From Salegentibacter agarivorans (GTDB lineage Bacteria; Bacteroidota; Bacteroidia; Flavobacteriales; Flavobacteriaceae), in assembly GCF_900113135.1 (NCBI RefSeq), contig NZ_FOOH01000004.1, positions 1 to 64,000 on the forward strand: a DNA stretch of 64,000 nucleotides, given 5' to 3'. The notes under the pieces are model-generated. The model was not told the origin of the DNA, ran no database searches, and saw nothing but the letters and a program-made list of their open reading frames with translations. The translations under genes and the position numbers were made by a program. Every line of letters begins with the position of its first letter. Positions within the stretch are counted from its first letter, which is position 1. This document shows, one piece after another, positions 1-8,745 of this stretch.

Positions 1-912
1 AAGTGCCAGGGGCATAAAAAAGAACAGTGGATTCAGGCGCGGGAAGAAGAACTTCTAAACGTGCCTTACTTCCACGTGGTCTTTACCCTGCCATCAGCCC
101 TCAAACACCTATGCCTGTATGAGCCTAAAAAAATGTATAGCCTACTGTTTAAAATAACCTGGCAGGTGATCCAGGATTTTGCATCCAACCATAAATTCCT
201 GGGTGCCAAACCTGGGATGATCGCCATCCTGCACACCTGGGGACAAAACCTTTCTTTGCACCCACACCTGCATTGCATTGTTCCCGGCGGTGGTATTACC
301 CAAAGTGGCAAATGGAGATCTGCAAAAAGCAATGGAAAATATCTGTTCCCGGTCAAGGCTATGAGCAAGGTTTTTAGAGCCCGTTTTGTGGCTTCCCTTC
401 GCAAGGAACTGGAACCACAATCTAAAGACTTCTACGAAAGCCTTTTTAAATATGATTGGGTAGTTTATTGTAAACGTCCATTTTTAGGTCCCGCCCAGGT
501 GGTGGAATACCTCGGTCGCTATACCCACAAGATCGCCATCAGTAACCACAGAATTAAAAACCTGGATAATGAAAGCGTTACATTTGCTGTAAAGGACTAC
601 CGCCACGGGGGAAAAAAATCCTTGTTACGTTTATCCGATGCAGAGTTCATCAGGCGGTTCGCACTTCATATACTTCCCAAAGGATTTGTTCGCATACGGC
701 ATTATGGAATCTTGAGTTCCTACCATAAAAAAATTACACTTACCCAGCTACAGAAAAGCCTGGGACGGGTGCAACTCAAAGAGCGCCAACCATTACAACA
801 CCAGCTTTGCCCGGTGTGCAAGAAAGGAAAATTGGTGACACTTACTACTTTTACGGCCCGAGGCCCACCTGGATACTGGATGGAAAAACTAAGAAAACAA
901 TCAAATAAATGA
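1..912 (+). CDS. IS91-like transposase (5'-truncated by window edge)
   Basis: HUH/Y2-type transposase of the IS91 family, which transposes through a single-stranded rolling-circle-like mechanism. The frame is open from base 1, so the gene begins outside the window; the GTG at 61 is an internal codon. The first visible residues include CQGHKK, which looks like the end of the N-terminal zinc-binding region. The HUH-type motif is seen in HPHLHCIVPGGG and the paired catalytic tyrosines in EYLGRYTHKIAISN (Y-x3-Y). A CPVC motif near the C-terminus suggests a second zinc site. About 304 residues are visible; the family is usually near 370-400. It lies at the left end of a mobile-element cluster. Family assignment is by motif recognition. 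Confidence 0.85.
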   Translation, partial: KCQGHKKEQWIQAREEELLNVPYFHVVFTLPSALKHLCLYEPKKMYSLLFKITWQVIQDFASNHKFLGAKPGMIAILHTWGQNLSLHPHLHCIVPGGGITQSGKWRSAKSNGKYLFPVKAMSKVFRARFVASLRKELEPQSKDFYESLFKYDWVVYCKRPFLGPAQVVEYLGRYTHKIAISNHRIKNLDNESVTFAVKDYRHGGKKSLLRLSDAEFIRRFALHILPKGFVRIRHYGILSSYHKKITLTQLQKSLGRVQLKERQPLQHQLCPVCKKGKLVTLTTFTARGPPGYWMEKLRKQSNK

Positions 913-1149
913 ATATTAAAAACGATTCTTCCGGGCGTAACAGGAAACCTATGGCCCAAAACGCTTAAAATGGCACTAAACCCTGTAAGAGCCTGTGAAA
1001 AAACTTAGTAAAAAGCAGTTTGACTTTAGGTCGCTAGCCAAAAGCCGATATCTTGTATAGAGTTTAGATATTCTATCTAACAAATATTACCTCCTAAAAA
1101 CAGACCAATCCCCATATATAGTTAATCGGCAAAGAACCGGTTTAGTCAA
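913..1149. other. Gene-free stretch between IS91-like gene and cassette end
   Basis: No credible gene. It probably contains the right terminus of the IS91-like element, but no boundary could be fixed by eye. The stretch ends exactly at the predicted recombination point of the attC-like site. Confidence 0.4.
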
Positions 1150-1204
1150 CAGTGCGTTCATGTTCGGCCGTTCCGGCCACACGAACGCTTAGTTATTAGC
1201 TGCT
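1150..1204 (-). repeat. attC-like recombination site at the 3' end of a gene cassette
   Basis: Read on the minus strand, this 55-base site starts GCAGCTAATAAC, forms an imperfect hairpin and ends ACTG followed by TTGACT. The hairpin has arms GCGTTCGTGTGGCCG and CGGCCGAACATGAACGC with loop GAA, one mismatch and a two-base bulge. The other end of the cassette (3132-3140) begins G/TTAGCTGC on the minus strand, the exact complement of GCAGCTAA. In a circularised cassette the outer arms would therefore pair, as R'' and R' do in an integron attC, with bulged bases in the inner stem. The structure is seen directly; activity is inference. Confidence 0.6.
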
Positions 1205-1210
1205 GGATTT

Positions 1211-3115
1211 TTAAATTACAGAAAGTGAGGCTTTTAAGATGTTTTGTGCCTCAACATTTATTTTTAAAAAATCTAAAGCTTTGAAACGATATGTATTAGA
1301 TTTTAGAGAAAATAAATCTTCGACAACACCTAATAATCCTTTATTATTATAAATCTTAATTGCTAATTCATAATCCTTATCTGAAATAATTTTTTCAATT
1401 AATTGTATTCTTTCAGAATAAACTGTTTTAATATCTAAATTAGCTATGAAGGTTCCAAGATTTGACTCTACGCTTGCAAAATCATTACCTTTTTTAACGT
1501 GTGATTCAGAAAAATTGTAATTTATATTAGAAGATACATAATTTGAACTCTGTGAGACTTTATTATTTTCTAGAAGCTTTAAAACTTTCTTTTCCAGTTT
1601 TTGTAAATCAATATCTTCTTTTTTATAATCAGCAAATTTTGAAACAAATTCTTTGATTAAAAAGAGGTTTTCGATTTCTGCAACGGAGTAGGAATAAATA
1701 TTTTCACCTTCTAATTTATTCAGTTGTTCTTGAACTCTAAAATCCCTATCAATAAATCCAATTGCTTCTACATTTCTATTAGGTATTTTGTTAAATGAAC
1801 GTACATAATTAATAACATCTGTACAACTTGATAATGGCGTTATAGTGTAATTTGGAAATAGAATTTCAAATATACTTATGTCCAAACTGTTATTTTTTCC
1901 TTCGCAAAACAAAATTCGTTTTCTACTACCTAGAAGCTTCATTAGAAGATTTTCAGGAATCTCATTTTCAGGTATATTTTCTATTTCCCATTTAATGGGA
2001 AATTCGAAATTTTTAATCCAATATTTTTTAGCTTTTCTAGATGAAGCAAAATCTAAATCGTGTGTTAAATATATAAAAATACAATCTTGTTTTAACACCT
2101 CTAATTTGTCCCAAAGTTTATTCACTATAGCCTTATGGAGATACATTTCCGGCTCATCAATTATAATTAATGAATTAGTTTTTGTTAATAAAACTCGTCC
2201 AATTAAATAAAGTATAATTTTTTCACCATCACTCATTTTATAAGCTTGATAAATTTTATTATTTGATGGGTCTTTGATCATCAGCTCATTACTTTCATTG
2301 AAATACATTGTACGATGTTCTATCAATGAGTTCCAGATTTCAATTGCTGTATCTAACTTACTGTGTAAGTCATTTTTATTTACTTCCTTATCATTAGAAA
2401 AATTTGTGCAAAAAACGTTTCTAATATGAGCTCTTTCAGCTATCAATGTTTTTAAAACGTATTTGTATTCTGAACCAAATTTTTTAGTTTCTGTGTATGG
2501 TATGTCGCCAGTTTTTGAAGCATTATAAGTAACTTTATTATCAAAATAATTTTTTTGGTACTCATCGTATTCTTTACTTGAACTATTGTAATTCGGAGTA
2601 TTATCAAAAGTTGGAAGAATCAATAATTTTTGAGCAGGAATAACTATTCCATCTCTTTCATCAATAATAGTTTTTAAATTGTTAGCTAGAGTTGATTTTC
2701 CAGAGCCATTTGCGCCAACAATTACAATATTTTCGGTAAAAAAGCCTAAGTCTTTATAAAATTTGTAAGTAACAAAGGCTCCAAGTGATTTTAATGGATT
2801 ACGAGTACAATAGGATTTTAAGGTTTCTTCATTAAATACATAATGGGGATTATTAACTGTGTTGAACAAATTTCTAGTGTTAATTGCAGAAATATTGTTG
2901 TGTATTTTGCTGTAAAATATTTGAGGAATTATGTCTTCACTTAATTCGTTATTTATATCGAGGAGATATTTATGAGTAAAAACTAGTTCTTTATAGAAAT
3001 CAGATATTATTTCTTCCTTAAAGCTGAATGAATCAAATTTTTCTTTAATCGTTGTTATTTCATTCAGCTTTTCAGATATTAAATTGACTATTTTCTCTTT
3101 ATCCATTTGACTCAT
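1211..3115 (-). CDS. AAA/ABC-type ATPase with TOPRIM-like (DUF4435-type) C-terminus, possible defence gene
   Basis: A 634-residue protein with two parts. The N-terminal half is an ABC-class ATPase. Its Walker A is GANGSGKST (about residues 134-142), followed by a region ending in a signature-like SDGEKIIL. The Walker B is SLIIIDEPE and the switch histidine is in YLTHD. The C-terminal part begins RILFCEGKNN and contains GFIDRDF, resembling the acidic TOPRIM/DUF4435 fold of OLD-like proteins. Such ATPase-nuclease fusions often act in phage defence, but no function is shown here. It is the only gene of the predicted cassette, consistent with cassettes carrying accessory defence genes. It is visibly more AT-rich than the IS genes beside it. 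Confidence 0.75.
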   Translation of the reverse strand: MSQMDKEKIVNLISEKLNEITTIKEKFDSFSFKEEIISDFYKELVFTHKYLLDINNELSEDIIPQIFYSKIHNNISAINTRNLFNTVNNPHYVFNEETLKSYCTRNPLKSLGAFVTYKFYKDLGFFTENIVIVGANGSGKSTLANNLKTIIDERDGIVIPAQKLLILPTFDNTPNYNSSSKEYDEYQKNYFDNKVTYNASKTGDIPYTETKKFGSEYKYVLKTLIAERAHIRNVFCTNFSNDKEVNKNDLHSKLDTAIEIWNSLIEHRTMYFNESNELMIKDPSNNKIYQAYKMSDGEKIILYLIGRVLLTKTNSLIIIDEPEMYLHKAIVNKLWDKLEVLKQDCIFIYLTHDLDFASSRKAKKYWIKNFEFPIKWEIENIPENEIPENLLMKLLGSRKRILFCEGKNNSLDISIFEILFPNYTITPLSSCTDVINYVRSFNKIPNRNVEAIGFIDRDFRVQEQLNKLEGENIYSYSVAEIENLFLIKEFVSKFADYKKEDIDLQKLEKKVLKLLENNKVSQSSNYVSSNINYNFSESHVKKGNDFASVESNLGTFIANLDIKTVYSERIQLIEKIISDKDYELAIKIYNNKGLLGVVEDLFSLKSNTYRFKALDFLKINVEAQNILKASLSVI

Positions 3116-3189
3116 TGAGTTTTTTTATCTTGCAGCTAACGTACGTATAAATGCAGTATTACATTTATATCTATTATGTCTTTACCTGA

Positions 3190-4197
3190 CTAATCTAGTG
3201 GATTTTTAATCTTTAAAAAAATATTTGTAGCTACGTGCGTGTAAATCTCTGTGGTTTTGGTGCTTCTATGCCCAAGGAGTACCTGAATATATCGTAAATC
3301 GGTTCCACTCTCTAAAAGATGGGTTGCAAAGGAATGTCGTAACATATGAGGTGTCACTTTCTTCTTAATGTTAGCCTTCTTCGCAGCATTCTTTACTATA
3401 CTCGAAACACTTTCGGGACTATAGGCATTTCTGCCCGGGCCTTCAAACAAAAAATTAGTCGGTCGCCATTCTTTATAGTATTTTCGTAGATCACCAAGTA
3501 GTTTTTCGCTTAAGATTGTAAACCTATCTTTATTTCCCTTGCCCGATCTTACCTTAATCACCATTCTTTTACTATCAATATCTTCCAATTTTAAATTTAA
3601 GAGCTCAATTCTTCTTAATCCGGCCGAATATAGCAAACTTACTATACATCGGTGTTTAATATTATTAGTATGCTCAATAATAGCCATTATTTCCTCTTTA
3701 GCCAGGACCTTAGGCAGTTGTTCAATAGGTCTCGGACGTTCTATAGCATAAAACCTATTGGGCATTTCCAGTACCACTTCATAATAAAATTTAATAGCAT
3801 TAATGGCCTGGTTAATATAGGAATGAGAAAAATCCTCTCGTATCAATTTCTGAAGATACAATCTTATATCCTCTTCGTTCAAATCCTTTATCTCCCTGTC
3901 ACTGTAATGATTTATGAAAGTTTCGAAACAAGAAACATAGGTTTTGATCGTGCTATTGGCATACCGCTTTAATTCTAACTTTCTAAGGTAACTTCCAGGG
4001 CAATATCGCTTTCCACTTACCTCTTCCCTATTTTGCAGCTGTTGAATCTTTACAGGCTCTTCCTCACGACCATAACTTGCCTTAGAATAAAAATGACTGC
4101 AATTGATCCAGGCAACCCCTCGGAAGGTCTTAAATATAAGCTCCAGGTTCTCGGGTGTGTTTAAAATATAATTCATGCGGAACTTCTCACTCCATTG
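3190..4197 (-). pseudogene. Tyrosine recombinase, C-terminal part, interrupted by IS66
   Basis: XerC/D-like site-specific recombinase. Counting from the first internal ATG (4176), the catalytic residues are R188 (GLRRIE), K213, H277-x2-R280 (HMLRH), H303 (LGHR) and Y312 (EIYTH). The SAM-like N-terminal DNA-binding domain precedes them. The frame continues upstream of that ATG as YQWSEKFR up to 4197, where it meets the left end of the IS66 element. The missing start lies at 7278-7402. Removing the IS and one target duplication restores an uninterrupted 374-residue reading frame. I do not see the extra IntI-specific segment between the catalytic patches. The gene reads toward the predicted cassette and ends about 50 bp from it. 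Confidence 0.85.
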
Positions 4198-4271
4198 GTA
4201 TGCGTCCGTCTAAGTGCATCTTTTCTGAGAACCGTGTAGGTAATAATTTAGCGGTCTAAATATACTTAAAA

Positions 4272-4538
4272 ATGACTCGATCTTCTACCTCAGAAATGCG
4301 TAAGCTGGTCACCAGCTATTATAAATCAGGACAAAGCCAAACTGCATTTGCTCGTGCCCATGGAATTAGCAAAGGAAAACTATCCTACTGGGTAAACAAG
4401 TTTATCAAGGAGAAAGACAAAAAACCAGCAAAAAGTAATTTTGTTTCCTTGTCGGCCAGTCCTTCTACCGCCCCAACATCCTCCAGGAGTATGCATATCC
4501 GGTTAGGTAATGGTGTAGAAATTGAAATTCCCCTGTAA
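4272..4538 (+). CDS. tnpA: IS66 family accessory protein TnpA
   Basis: Small 88-residue protein with an N-terminal helix-turn-helix of the transposase-orfA type. Recognisable stretches are KLVTSYYKSGQSQTAFARAHG and the following YWVNKF. IS66 elements need TnpA and TnpB together with the DDE transposase TnpC. Its stop codon overlaps the tnpB start (TAATG at 4536-4540), suggesting translational coupling. It is the first gene inside the left inverted repeat. Confidence 0.88.
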   Translation: MTRSSTSEMRKLVTSYYKSGQSQTAFARAHGISKGKLSYWVNKFIKEKDKKPAKSNFVSLSASPSTAPTSSRSMHIRLGNGVEIEIPL

Positions 4539-4891
4539 TGTTTGCTTTAAGCAGTTCCCTGAATTACCAGCTATACCTTCCTGGTACCGATATGCGTAAA
4601 AGCTTTGATGGGTTATGTGGTCTGGTACTTGGAGAATTAGGCCATAGTCCCCAGGATGGTTCGGTCTATATTTTTATTAATAAAGCGCGCAATAAGGTCA
4701 AGCTTTTGCATTGGCAGTCCGGGGGCTTTGTATTGTACTACAAGCGACTGGAACGTGGTACTTTTGAGTTGCCCAATTACGATGAATCCGTTGGAGGGAT
4801 CCAGCTGGATTACACCCAACTGGTGATGCTCATCGATGGGGTAGCCATCACCAATATTACCAGAAGAAAACGCTATAAAAAAGCCGGTTAA
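4538..4891 (+). CDS. tnpB: IS66 family accessory protein TnpB
   Basis: A 117-residue IS66 Orf2-like protein. The pattern DMRKSFDGLCGLV near the N-terminus, then VYIFINKARNKVKLLHWQ and GFVLYYKRLERGTF, is highly characteristic of the family. Length is normal. The start overlaps the tnpA stop by one base. It lies 42 bp upstream of tnpC and appears intact. Confidence 0.93.
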   Translation: MFALSSSLNYQLYLPGTDMRKSFDGLCGLVLGELGHSPQDGSVYIFINKARNKVKLLHWQSGGFVLYYKRLERGTFELPNYDESVGGIQLDYTQLVMLIDGVAITNITRRKRYKKAG

Positions 4892-4933
4892 ATGCTGGTA
4901 TATTTTTATCAAGGGTAGTATTTTAGCTACCCG

Positions 4934-6403
4934 ATGACCTATCAGGAGCTACAAAGAGAAAACGAGCAACTTCGAGCGTCCAATGAAGCCTTCAAGGAGA
5001 AGATCTCCGCTATGGAGGTACAACTTGGGCAGCTCTATAAGCTGATCCAGGGCTTTAAATCGGAACGTTTTATTCCTGAAATTCTGGAGCAGCAACTATC
5101 GCTTTTTTCTGAAAATGCAGATAAAAGTGGGCAAGTAGCTACTCCAAAAGAAACCATCACCTATACCCGGGAAAAACAAAAACACCCGGGCCGTGGTACC
5201 TTGCCGGAACACCTTCCGGTACGGGAAGTCATTCTTGAACCAGAGGAAGATGTAAGTACGCTGAAAAAAATAGGTGAGGAAGTTAGTGAAACCCTGGAAT
5301 ACACCCCGGCCAGCCTGGTTAAAAGACGGACCATTCGTCCTAAATATGCCAGGAATGACCAGCAAGGGGTGGTCATCGCGCCCCTACCCACGCGTCCTAT
5401 CGAAAAATCTATTGCCGAGGCCTGTTTATTGGCTTATATCCTGGTGAGCAAGTATATCGATCACTTGCCATTCTATCGCCAAATCCAGCGTTTTAAAAGG
5501 GAATTTGGCTGGGAACCAGCCTCCAGTACTTTAAGTGACTGGATGGCGAGTTGCTGCCAGCTGTTGGAACCCCTTTACAACACCTTGAAGCAAAAAATCC
5601 TGGAAGACGGGTACATCCAGGCGGACGAGAGTCCAATTAAGGTGCTGGATAGTGATAAAAAAGGCAGCACACATCAAGGCTACCAATGGGTCTATCACGA
5701 CCCCTTGCAAAAACTGGTGCTCTTTAATTACCGGAAAGGACGTGGACAACATGGCCCCAAGGAACTCCTTGATGGGTATAAAGGGTACGTCCAATGTGAT
5801 GGGTACAGCGTGTATGATAAAATCGGTGTTGCTCCGGATATTACTATGGCCGGTTGCCTGGTGCATGCCAGACGAAAATTTGTGGATGCCCTGGACCAGG
5901 ATAAAGCAAGGGCAGAAAAAGCACTAGCCCTATTTAGTGAAATTTATAGGGAGGAACGAGCGATCAAAGAAGCAGTAGCCGGGGATGCAGAGATGCGAAA
6001 GGAACTAAGATTACAAAAGGTGCTGCCGCTACTGCAACAGATCAAAACCTGGATCCAGGAAGAACAGTTTAAGGTGTTGCCTAAAAGTGCGATGGGCAAA
6101 GCCATGACGTATTTTATAAATCAATATCCTAAGTTCGAGGTGATCTTTGAAGATGGGAGGATCGAATTGGATAACAATCTCATTGAGAATGCTATTCGTC
6201 CGTTGGCCCTAGGCCGAAAAAACTTCCTCTTCGCAGGCTCTCACAAGGCTGCGCAGAATGCGGCTATGTTATATTCCTTCTTTGGGAGTTGTAAAATGCA
6301 GGGAGTGAATCCCCAGGAGTGGTTAGAAGATACCTTGAAAAGAATACCTGATCATAGCATCCAAAAACTAGAGGAATTACTTCCAGGTTATCAAAAAGCT
6401 TAG
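4934..6403 (+). CDS. tnpC: IS66 family transposase TnpC
   Basis: DDE transposase of 489 residues, full length for IS66. An N-terminal coiled coil (about residues 1-45) is followed by a basic region. The catalytic triad is readable: D231 in QADESP, D289 in QCDGYSVYD and E418 in NNLIENAIRPLALGRKNF. The C-terminal IS66 segment (FLFAGSHKAAQNAAMLYS) is present. No frameshift or internal stop is visible, so the element may still be active. Several long reverse-strand open frames inside this gene are shadows of it. Confidence 0.95.
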   Translation: MTYQELQRENEQLRASNEAFKEKISAMEVQLGQLYKLIQGFKSERFIPEILEQQLSLFSENADKSGQVATPKETITYTREKQKHPGRGTLPEHLPVREVILEPEEDVSTLKKIGEEVSETLEYTPASLVKRRTIRPKYARNDQQGVVIAPLPTRPIEKSIAEACLLAYILVSKYIDHLPFYRQIQRFKREFGWEPASSTLSDWMASCCQLLEPLYNTLKQKILEDGYIQADESPIKVLDSDKKGSTHQGYQWVYHDPLQKLVLFNYRKGRGQHGPKELLDGYKGYVQCDGYSVYDKIGVAPDITMAGCLVHARRKFVDALDQDKARAEKALALFSEIYREERAIKEAVAGDAEMRKELRLQKVLPLLQQIKTWIQEEQFKVLPKSAMGKAMTYFINQYPKFEVIFEDGRIELDNNLIENAIRPLALGRKNFLFAGSHKAAQNAAMLYSFFGSCKMQGVNPQEWLEDTLKRIPDHSIQKLEELLPGYQKA

Positions 6404-6433
6404 CAAAGTTCCCTCTTATACTAAAATATAATT

Positions 6434-6943
6434 ATGAAGAAAGTGACTTATAATGAAAAGGACAATAGTGAAACTTCCGAATTAGCTGGGCTGATACGAA
6501 AAATAGACACTTTAGATGCGCAATATGTAAATAGGATCTCTGAGGAAATATTTAAACATCAACCTTTCTTCCTAACCGTTCTTCTAGGTTACAGAGCTGA
6601 TATTTCCCCGCAGGAGTTAGAAGAAATAATGAAAATTTATTTTTTAATATGGGAGTATTTTAGATCAAACGAAAATCTTCCCAAAAAGAAAGTGACCCAG
6701 GCCCAGTTCGAAAAGCTTCAAAGGGGTAATAAGCATATGCTTGATTATAGTGAAGGAGAACCCGAAGAATCCAGAGAAAAGATTTATACGGATACAATGC
6801 AGAATCTCAAATCTAAATCCTTGTGGGCATCTGTGCTCTTCAGATATAATAATAGACCAGTACTAATCAATATGGATCGGGAGAACAAAGGAATAATCCT
6901 TTTAGGTATTCTTAGCTTTATTCAGTGCTTTGAAACCCAGTAG
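6434..6943 (+). CDS. IS66-associated passenger protein of unknown function
   Basis: A 169-residue acidic/basic mixed protein without recognised motifs, 30 bp downstream of tnpC and inside the IS66 right inverted repeat, so it is carried by the element. It has no signal peptide or membrane segment. The last 44 codons lie within the first copy of the 233-bp tandem duplication, so a headless second copy of its 3' end exists at 7045-7176. I recall similar small genes following tnpC in Bacteroidota IS66 elements but cannot name a function. Confidence 0.7.
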   Translation: MKKVTYNEKDNSETSELAGLIRKIDTLDAQYVNRISEEIFKHQPFFLTVLLGYRADISPQELEEIMKIYFLIWEYFRSNENLPKKKVTQAQFEKLQRGNKHMLDYSEGEPEESREKIYTDTMQNLKSKSLWASVLFRYNNRPVLINMDRENKGIILLGILSFIQCFETQ

Positions 6944-7277
6944 ATTTTTATAAATGGCAGGGGTAGATAAGAAGGACGGAAAATATATCTCTACCGGAAA
7001 TGACCAGAATCTATAACTTCTAAAACACTGGCTCGGACGGATACTCTAAATCCTTGTGGGCATCTGTGCTCTTCAGATATAATAATAGACCAGTACTAAT
7101 CAATATGGATCGGGAGAACAAAGGAATAATCCTTTTAGGTATTCTTAGCTTTATTCAGTGCTTTGAAACCCAGTAGATTTTTATAAATGGCAGGGGTAGA
7201 TAAGAAGGACGGAAAATATATCTCTACCGGAAATGACCAGAATCTATAACTTCTAAAACACTGGCTCGGACGGATAC
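6812..7277 (+). repeat. Perfect 233-bp direct tandem duplication at the IS66 right end
   Basis: Bases 6812-7044 and 7045-7277 appear identical. The unit starts inside the passenger gene at TCTAAATCC and ends with the IS right terminus CGGATAC. Both copies therefore carry a complete right end, giving one left end and two candidate right ends. No difference between copies was seen, which suggests a recent event or an assembly artefact. Confidence 0.93.
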
Positions 7278-7402
7278 CTCCATTGTACATCAGGTAAATC
7301 ATTTACCAGAGCCTGCACTACTTTATCGCTGAAGAATTTTAATCCTATACATTTTTCCTTATCAATGATTAAATTCTTTAATGTAATATATTTCCTATCC
7401 AT
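7278..7402 (-). pseudogene. Tyrosine recombinase, N-terminal part, separated by IS66
   Basis: The minus-strand ATG at 7402 opens a frame of 41 codons (MDRKYITLKN... through LPDVQW) that runs to the IS66 target duplication. It continues in frame at 4189 as SEKFRMNYILN. The assembled product has 374 residues, the usual size of this Bacteroidota recombinase group. The fragment alone has no catalytic residues. Confidence 0.88.
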
Positions 7403-7498
7403 ATGCCTGCTCATTTATCGCTATATAAATGTAAACAGACTTCAAACCTAAAACGTTTATTATCCGTATATTATACGACTAAAAACGGCTTTTTAATT

Positions 7499-7882
7499 AT
7501 GGAAACTGAAAAATATTGTCTGGCCTGTAATAAAAAACTGGAAGGCCGTCCAGATAAAAAGTTCTGCGATCCCTATTGCAAAAGTGCCTGGCACTATCAA
7601 AAAACCAAAGAAGGAGCTGCCGGATTTTATGCAAAAGTAGACCGACAATTAAAAACTAATAGACGAATTCTAAAAAGCTTCAACAAAGCGGGAAAAGCTA
7701 CGGTTAGAGCTGACATTTTAAAACAACACGGCTTCGATCCTAATTTCTTTACGCACTATTGGAAAAACAGCAAAAAGGAAGTTTACCTTTTTGTATACGA
7801 ATTTGGTTTTCTAACCAGATATGAAAACGGAAAAAAGAAATATGTTCTCGTAACCTGGCAAAACTATATGGAAAAAACTTAA
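7499..7882 (+). CDS. Small zinc-ribbon protein of unknown function
   Basis: The start at 7499 (METEKYCLAC) is preferred over the in-frame ATG at 7403, because the first 32 residues of the longer form look non-coding and include part of the recombinase promoter side. The 127-residue product opens with two Cys pairs (CLAC, then CDPYC at about residues 22-26) forming a zinc ribbon, followed by a basic helical region. A C-terminal part ends in YENGKKKYVLVTWQ. I have seen proteins of this build as hypotheticals in Flavobacteriia. It is divergent from the broken recombinase. Confidence 0.65.
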   Translation: METEKYCLACNKKLEGRPDKKFCDPYCKSAWHYQKTKEGAAGFYAKVDRQLKTNRRILKSFNKAGKATVRADILKQHGFDPNFFTHYWKNSKKEVYLFVYEFGFLTRYENGKKKYVLVTWQNYMEKT

Positions 7883-8619
7883 AATTTATATTGATCTCCC
7901 TAATTTATATTCCTTCCGTTTGTTCATCCAAATTTGAAAAATTTACAAGGCTTCGCCACGGTCAATAACATTGATGTACTTGAAAAAAGTCTAGATCTTC
8001 TATTTCTAATTCCCGGGTATAATATTATGACCAAAACTAGTAGGAAATAATTTATACCTAAAAAACTCTGGAATATTTTGGAAATCATATCTATCTACAA
8101 GGTTTGATTTCAATCTATCCAAGTTCACTTTAAAACTAAAATAGAGTAGGGAATCCAAATCTATAAATTATCAGCTTGTAGTTTAGGAAGATTATTTTAT
8201 AGTTATTAACAATATATTAAGAATAAAAAGTAGAATTGAATAATTTTTGAAGTTAAATCATCTGTTTCACATTCCATTCAGCACTTTAGCTTTACGTACC
8301 TCCAAGCTAAAGAGCTTCATTCCCAAACAACTGGACACAAATGAAAAACCACCACCTTCCATTCCGCTTCTTCCACAGAAAATGCGGAAACGCTTCATTC
8401 TCGGTTCTGGTTTTCCACATAAGTCCTTGAAATGGATTATATAAAAATTTAATTACGTCTCCAGCTTCTTTTCTCCACCTCCATTTTATATAATTTTCAT
8501 TTATTCCCTCATATCTCTATAATAAATTCAGAAAGGTTTCTTTTCAAATCTTAAAAAAGAGGATTCACTTTTTCTTCATCAAAAGCGCTATTAAATTGAA
8601 TTTAATAGTTGAAATTTTT

Positions 8620-8686
8620 GTCCCTGTGGGACGAAAAGGTAAAGCAAGAGGGTAACGGGCAGAGCCAAGTTACATATACCTTTTCG
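8620..8686. repeat. Nested inverted repeats upstream of mobilisation gene (oriT candidate)
   Basis: A small perfect hairpin GTCCC-TGT-GGGAC (8620-8632) abuts a larger one with 10-bp perfect arms, CGAAAAGGTA (8632-8641) and TACCTTTTCG (8677-8686). The loop contains a further GTAAC/GTTAC pair. The location, about 130 bp before a BfmA/BtgA-type gene, is where an origin of transfer would be expected. No nick site was identified. Confidence 0.5.
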
Positions 8687-8745
8687 TTTTTATATATCTG
8701 ATTATCAACTATTTAAAAATAAAAGAAATATTATAAAATTATGGA

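Larger units (their letters stand above)
1150..3139 (-). mobile_element. Putative integron-type gene cassette carrying an ATPase gene
   Basis: The predicted cassette runs from the cut point in G/TTAGCTGC (between 3140 and 3139) to the cut point in G/TTGACT (between 1150 and 1149). It holds one gene read in the same direction and an attC-like hairpin at its 3' end. That one-gene, promoter-poor layout with a 3' structured site is the classical cassette form. It sits directly downstream of a tyrosine recombinase gene, which reads in the same direction and is itself broken by IS66. The recombinase lacks an obvious IntI-specific insertion, so this is not a textbook integron. Confidence 0.5.
4198..7277 (+). 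mobile_element. Complete IS66-family insertion sequence with 8-bp target duplication
   Basis: The left end begins GTATGCGTCCG at 4198. The right end, read inward from 7277, begins GTATCCGTCCG; about 14 of the first 19 positions match, including a shared AGTG. The 8 bases before 4198 and after 7277 are identical (CTCCATTG), the target-site length expected for IS66. The element carries tnpA, tnpB, tnpC and a fourth gene. The right 233 bp are tandemly duplicated, so an alternative inner right end sits at 7044. Total length is 3080 bp, or 2847 without the extra copy. Confidence 0.93.

Noticed and set aside
3190-4197. Naming the recombinase IntI
   Set aside because: The catalytic spacing looks XerC/D-like and I do not see the extra IntI segment; only the neighbouring attC-like site hints at integron function.
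5531-5866. Long reverse-strand frames inside tnpC
   Set aside because: Shadows of the intact DDE transposase, whose catalytic residues are all readable in the forward frame.
8247-8444. 65-residue plus-strand open frame
   Set aside because: Low-complexity basic/proline-rich translation with no recognisable motif, isolated in gene-poor DNA.
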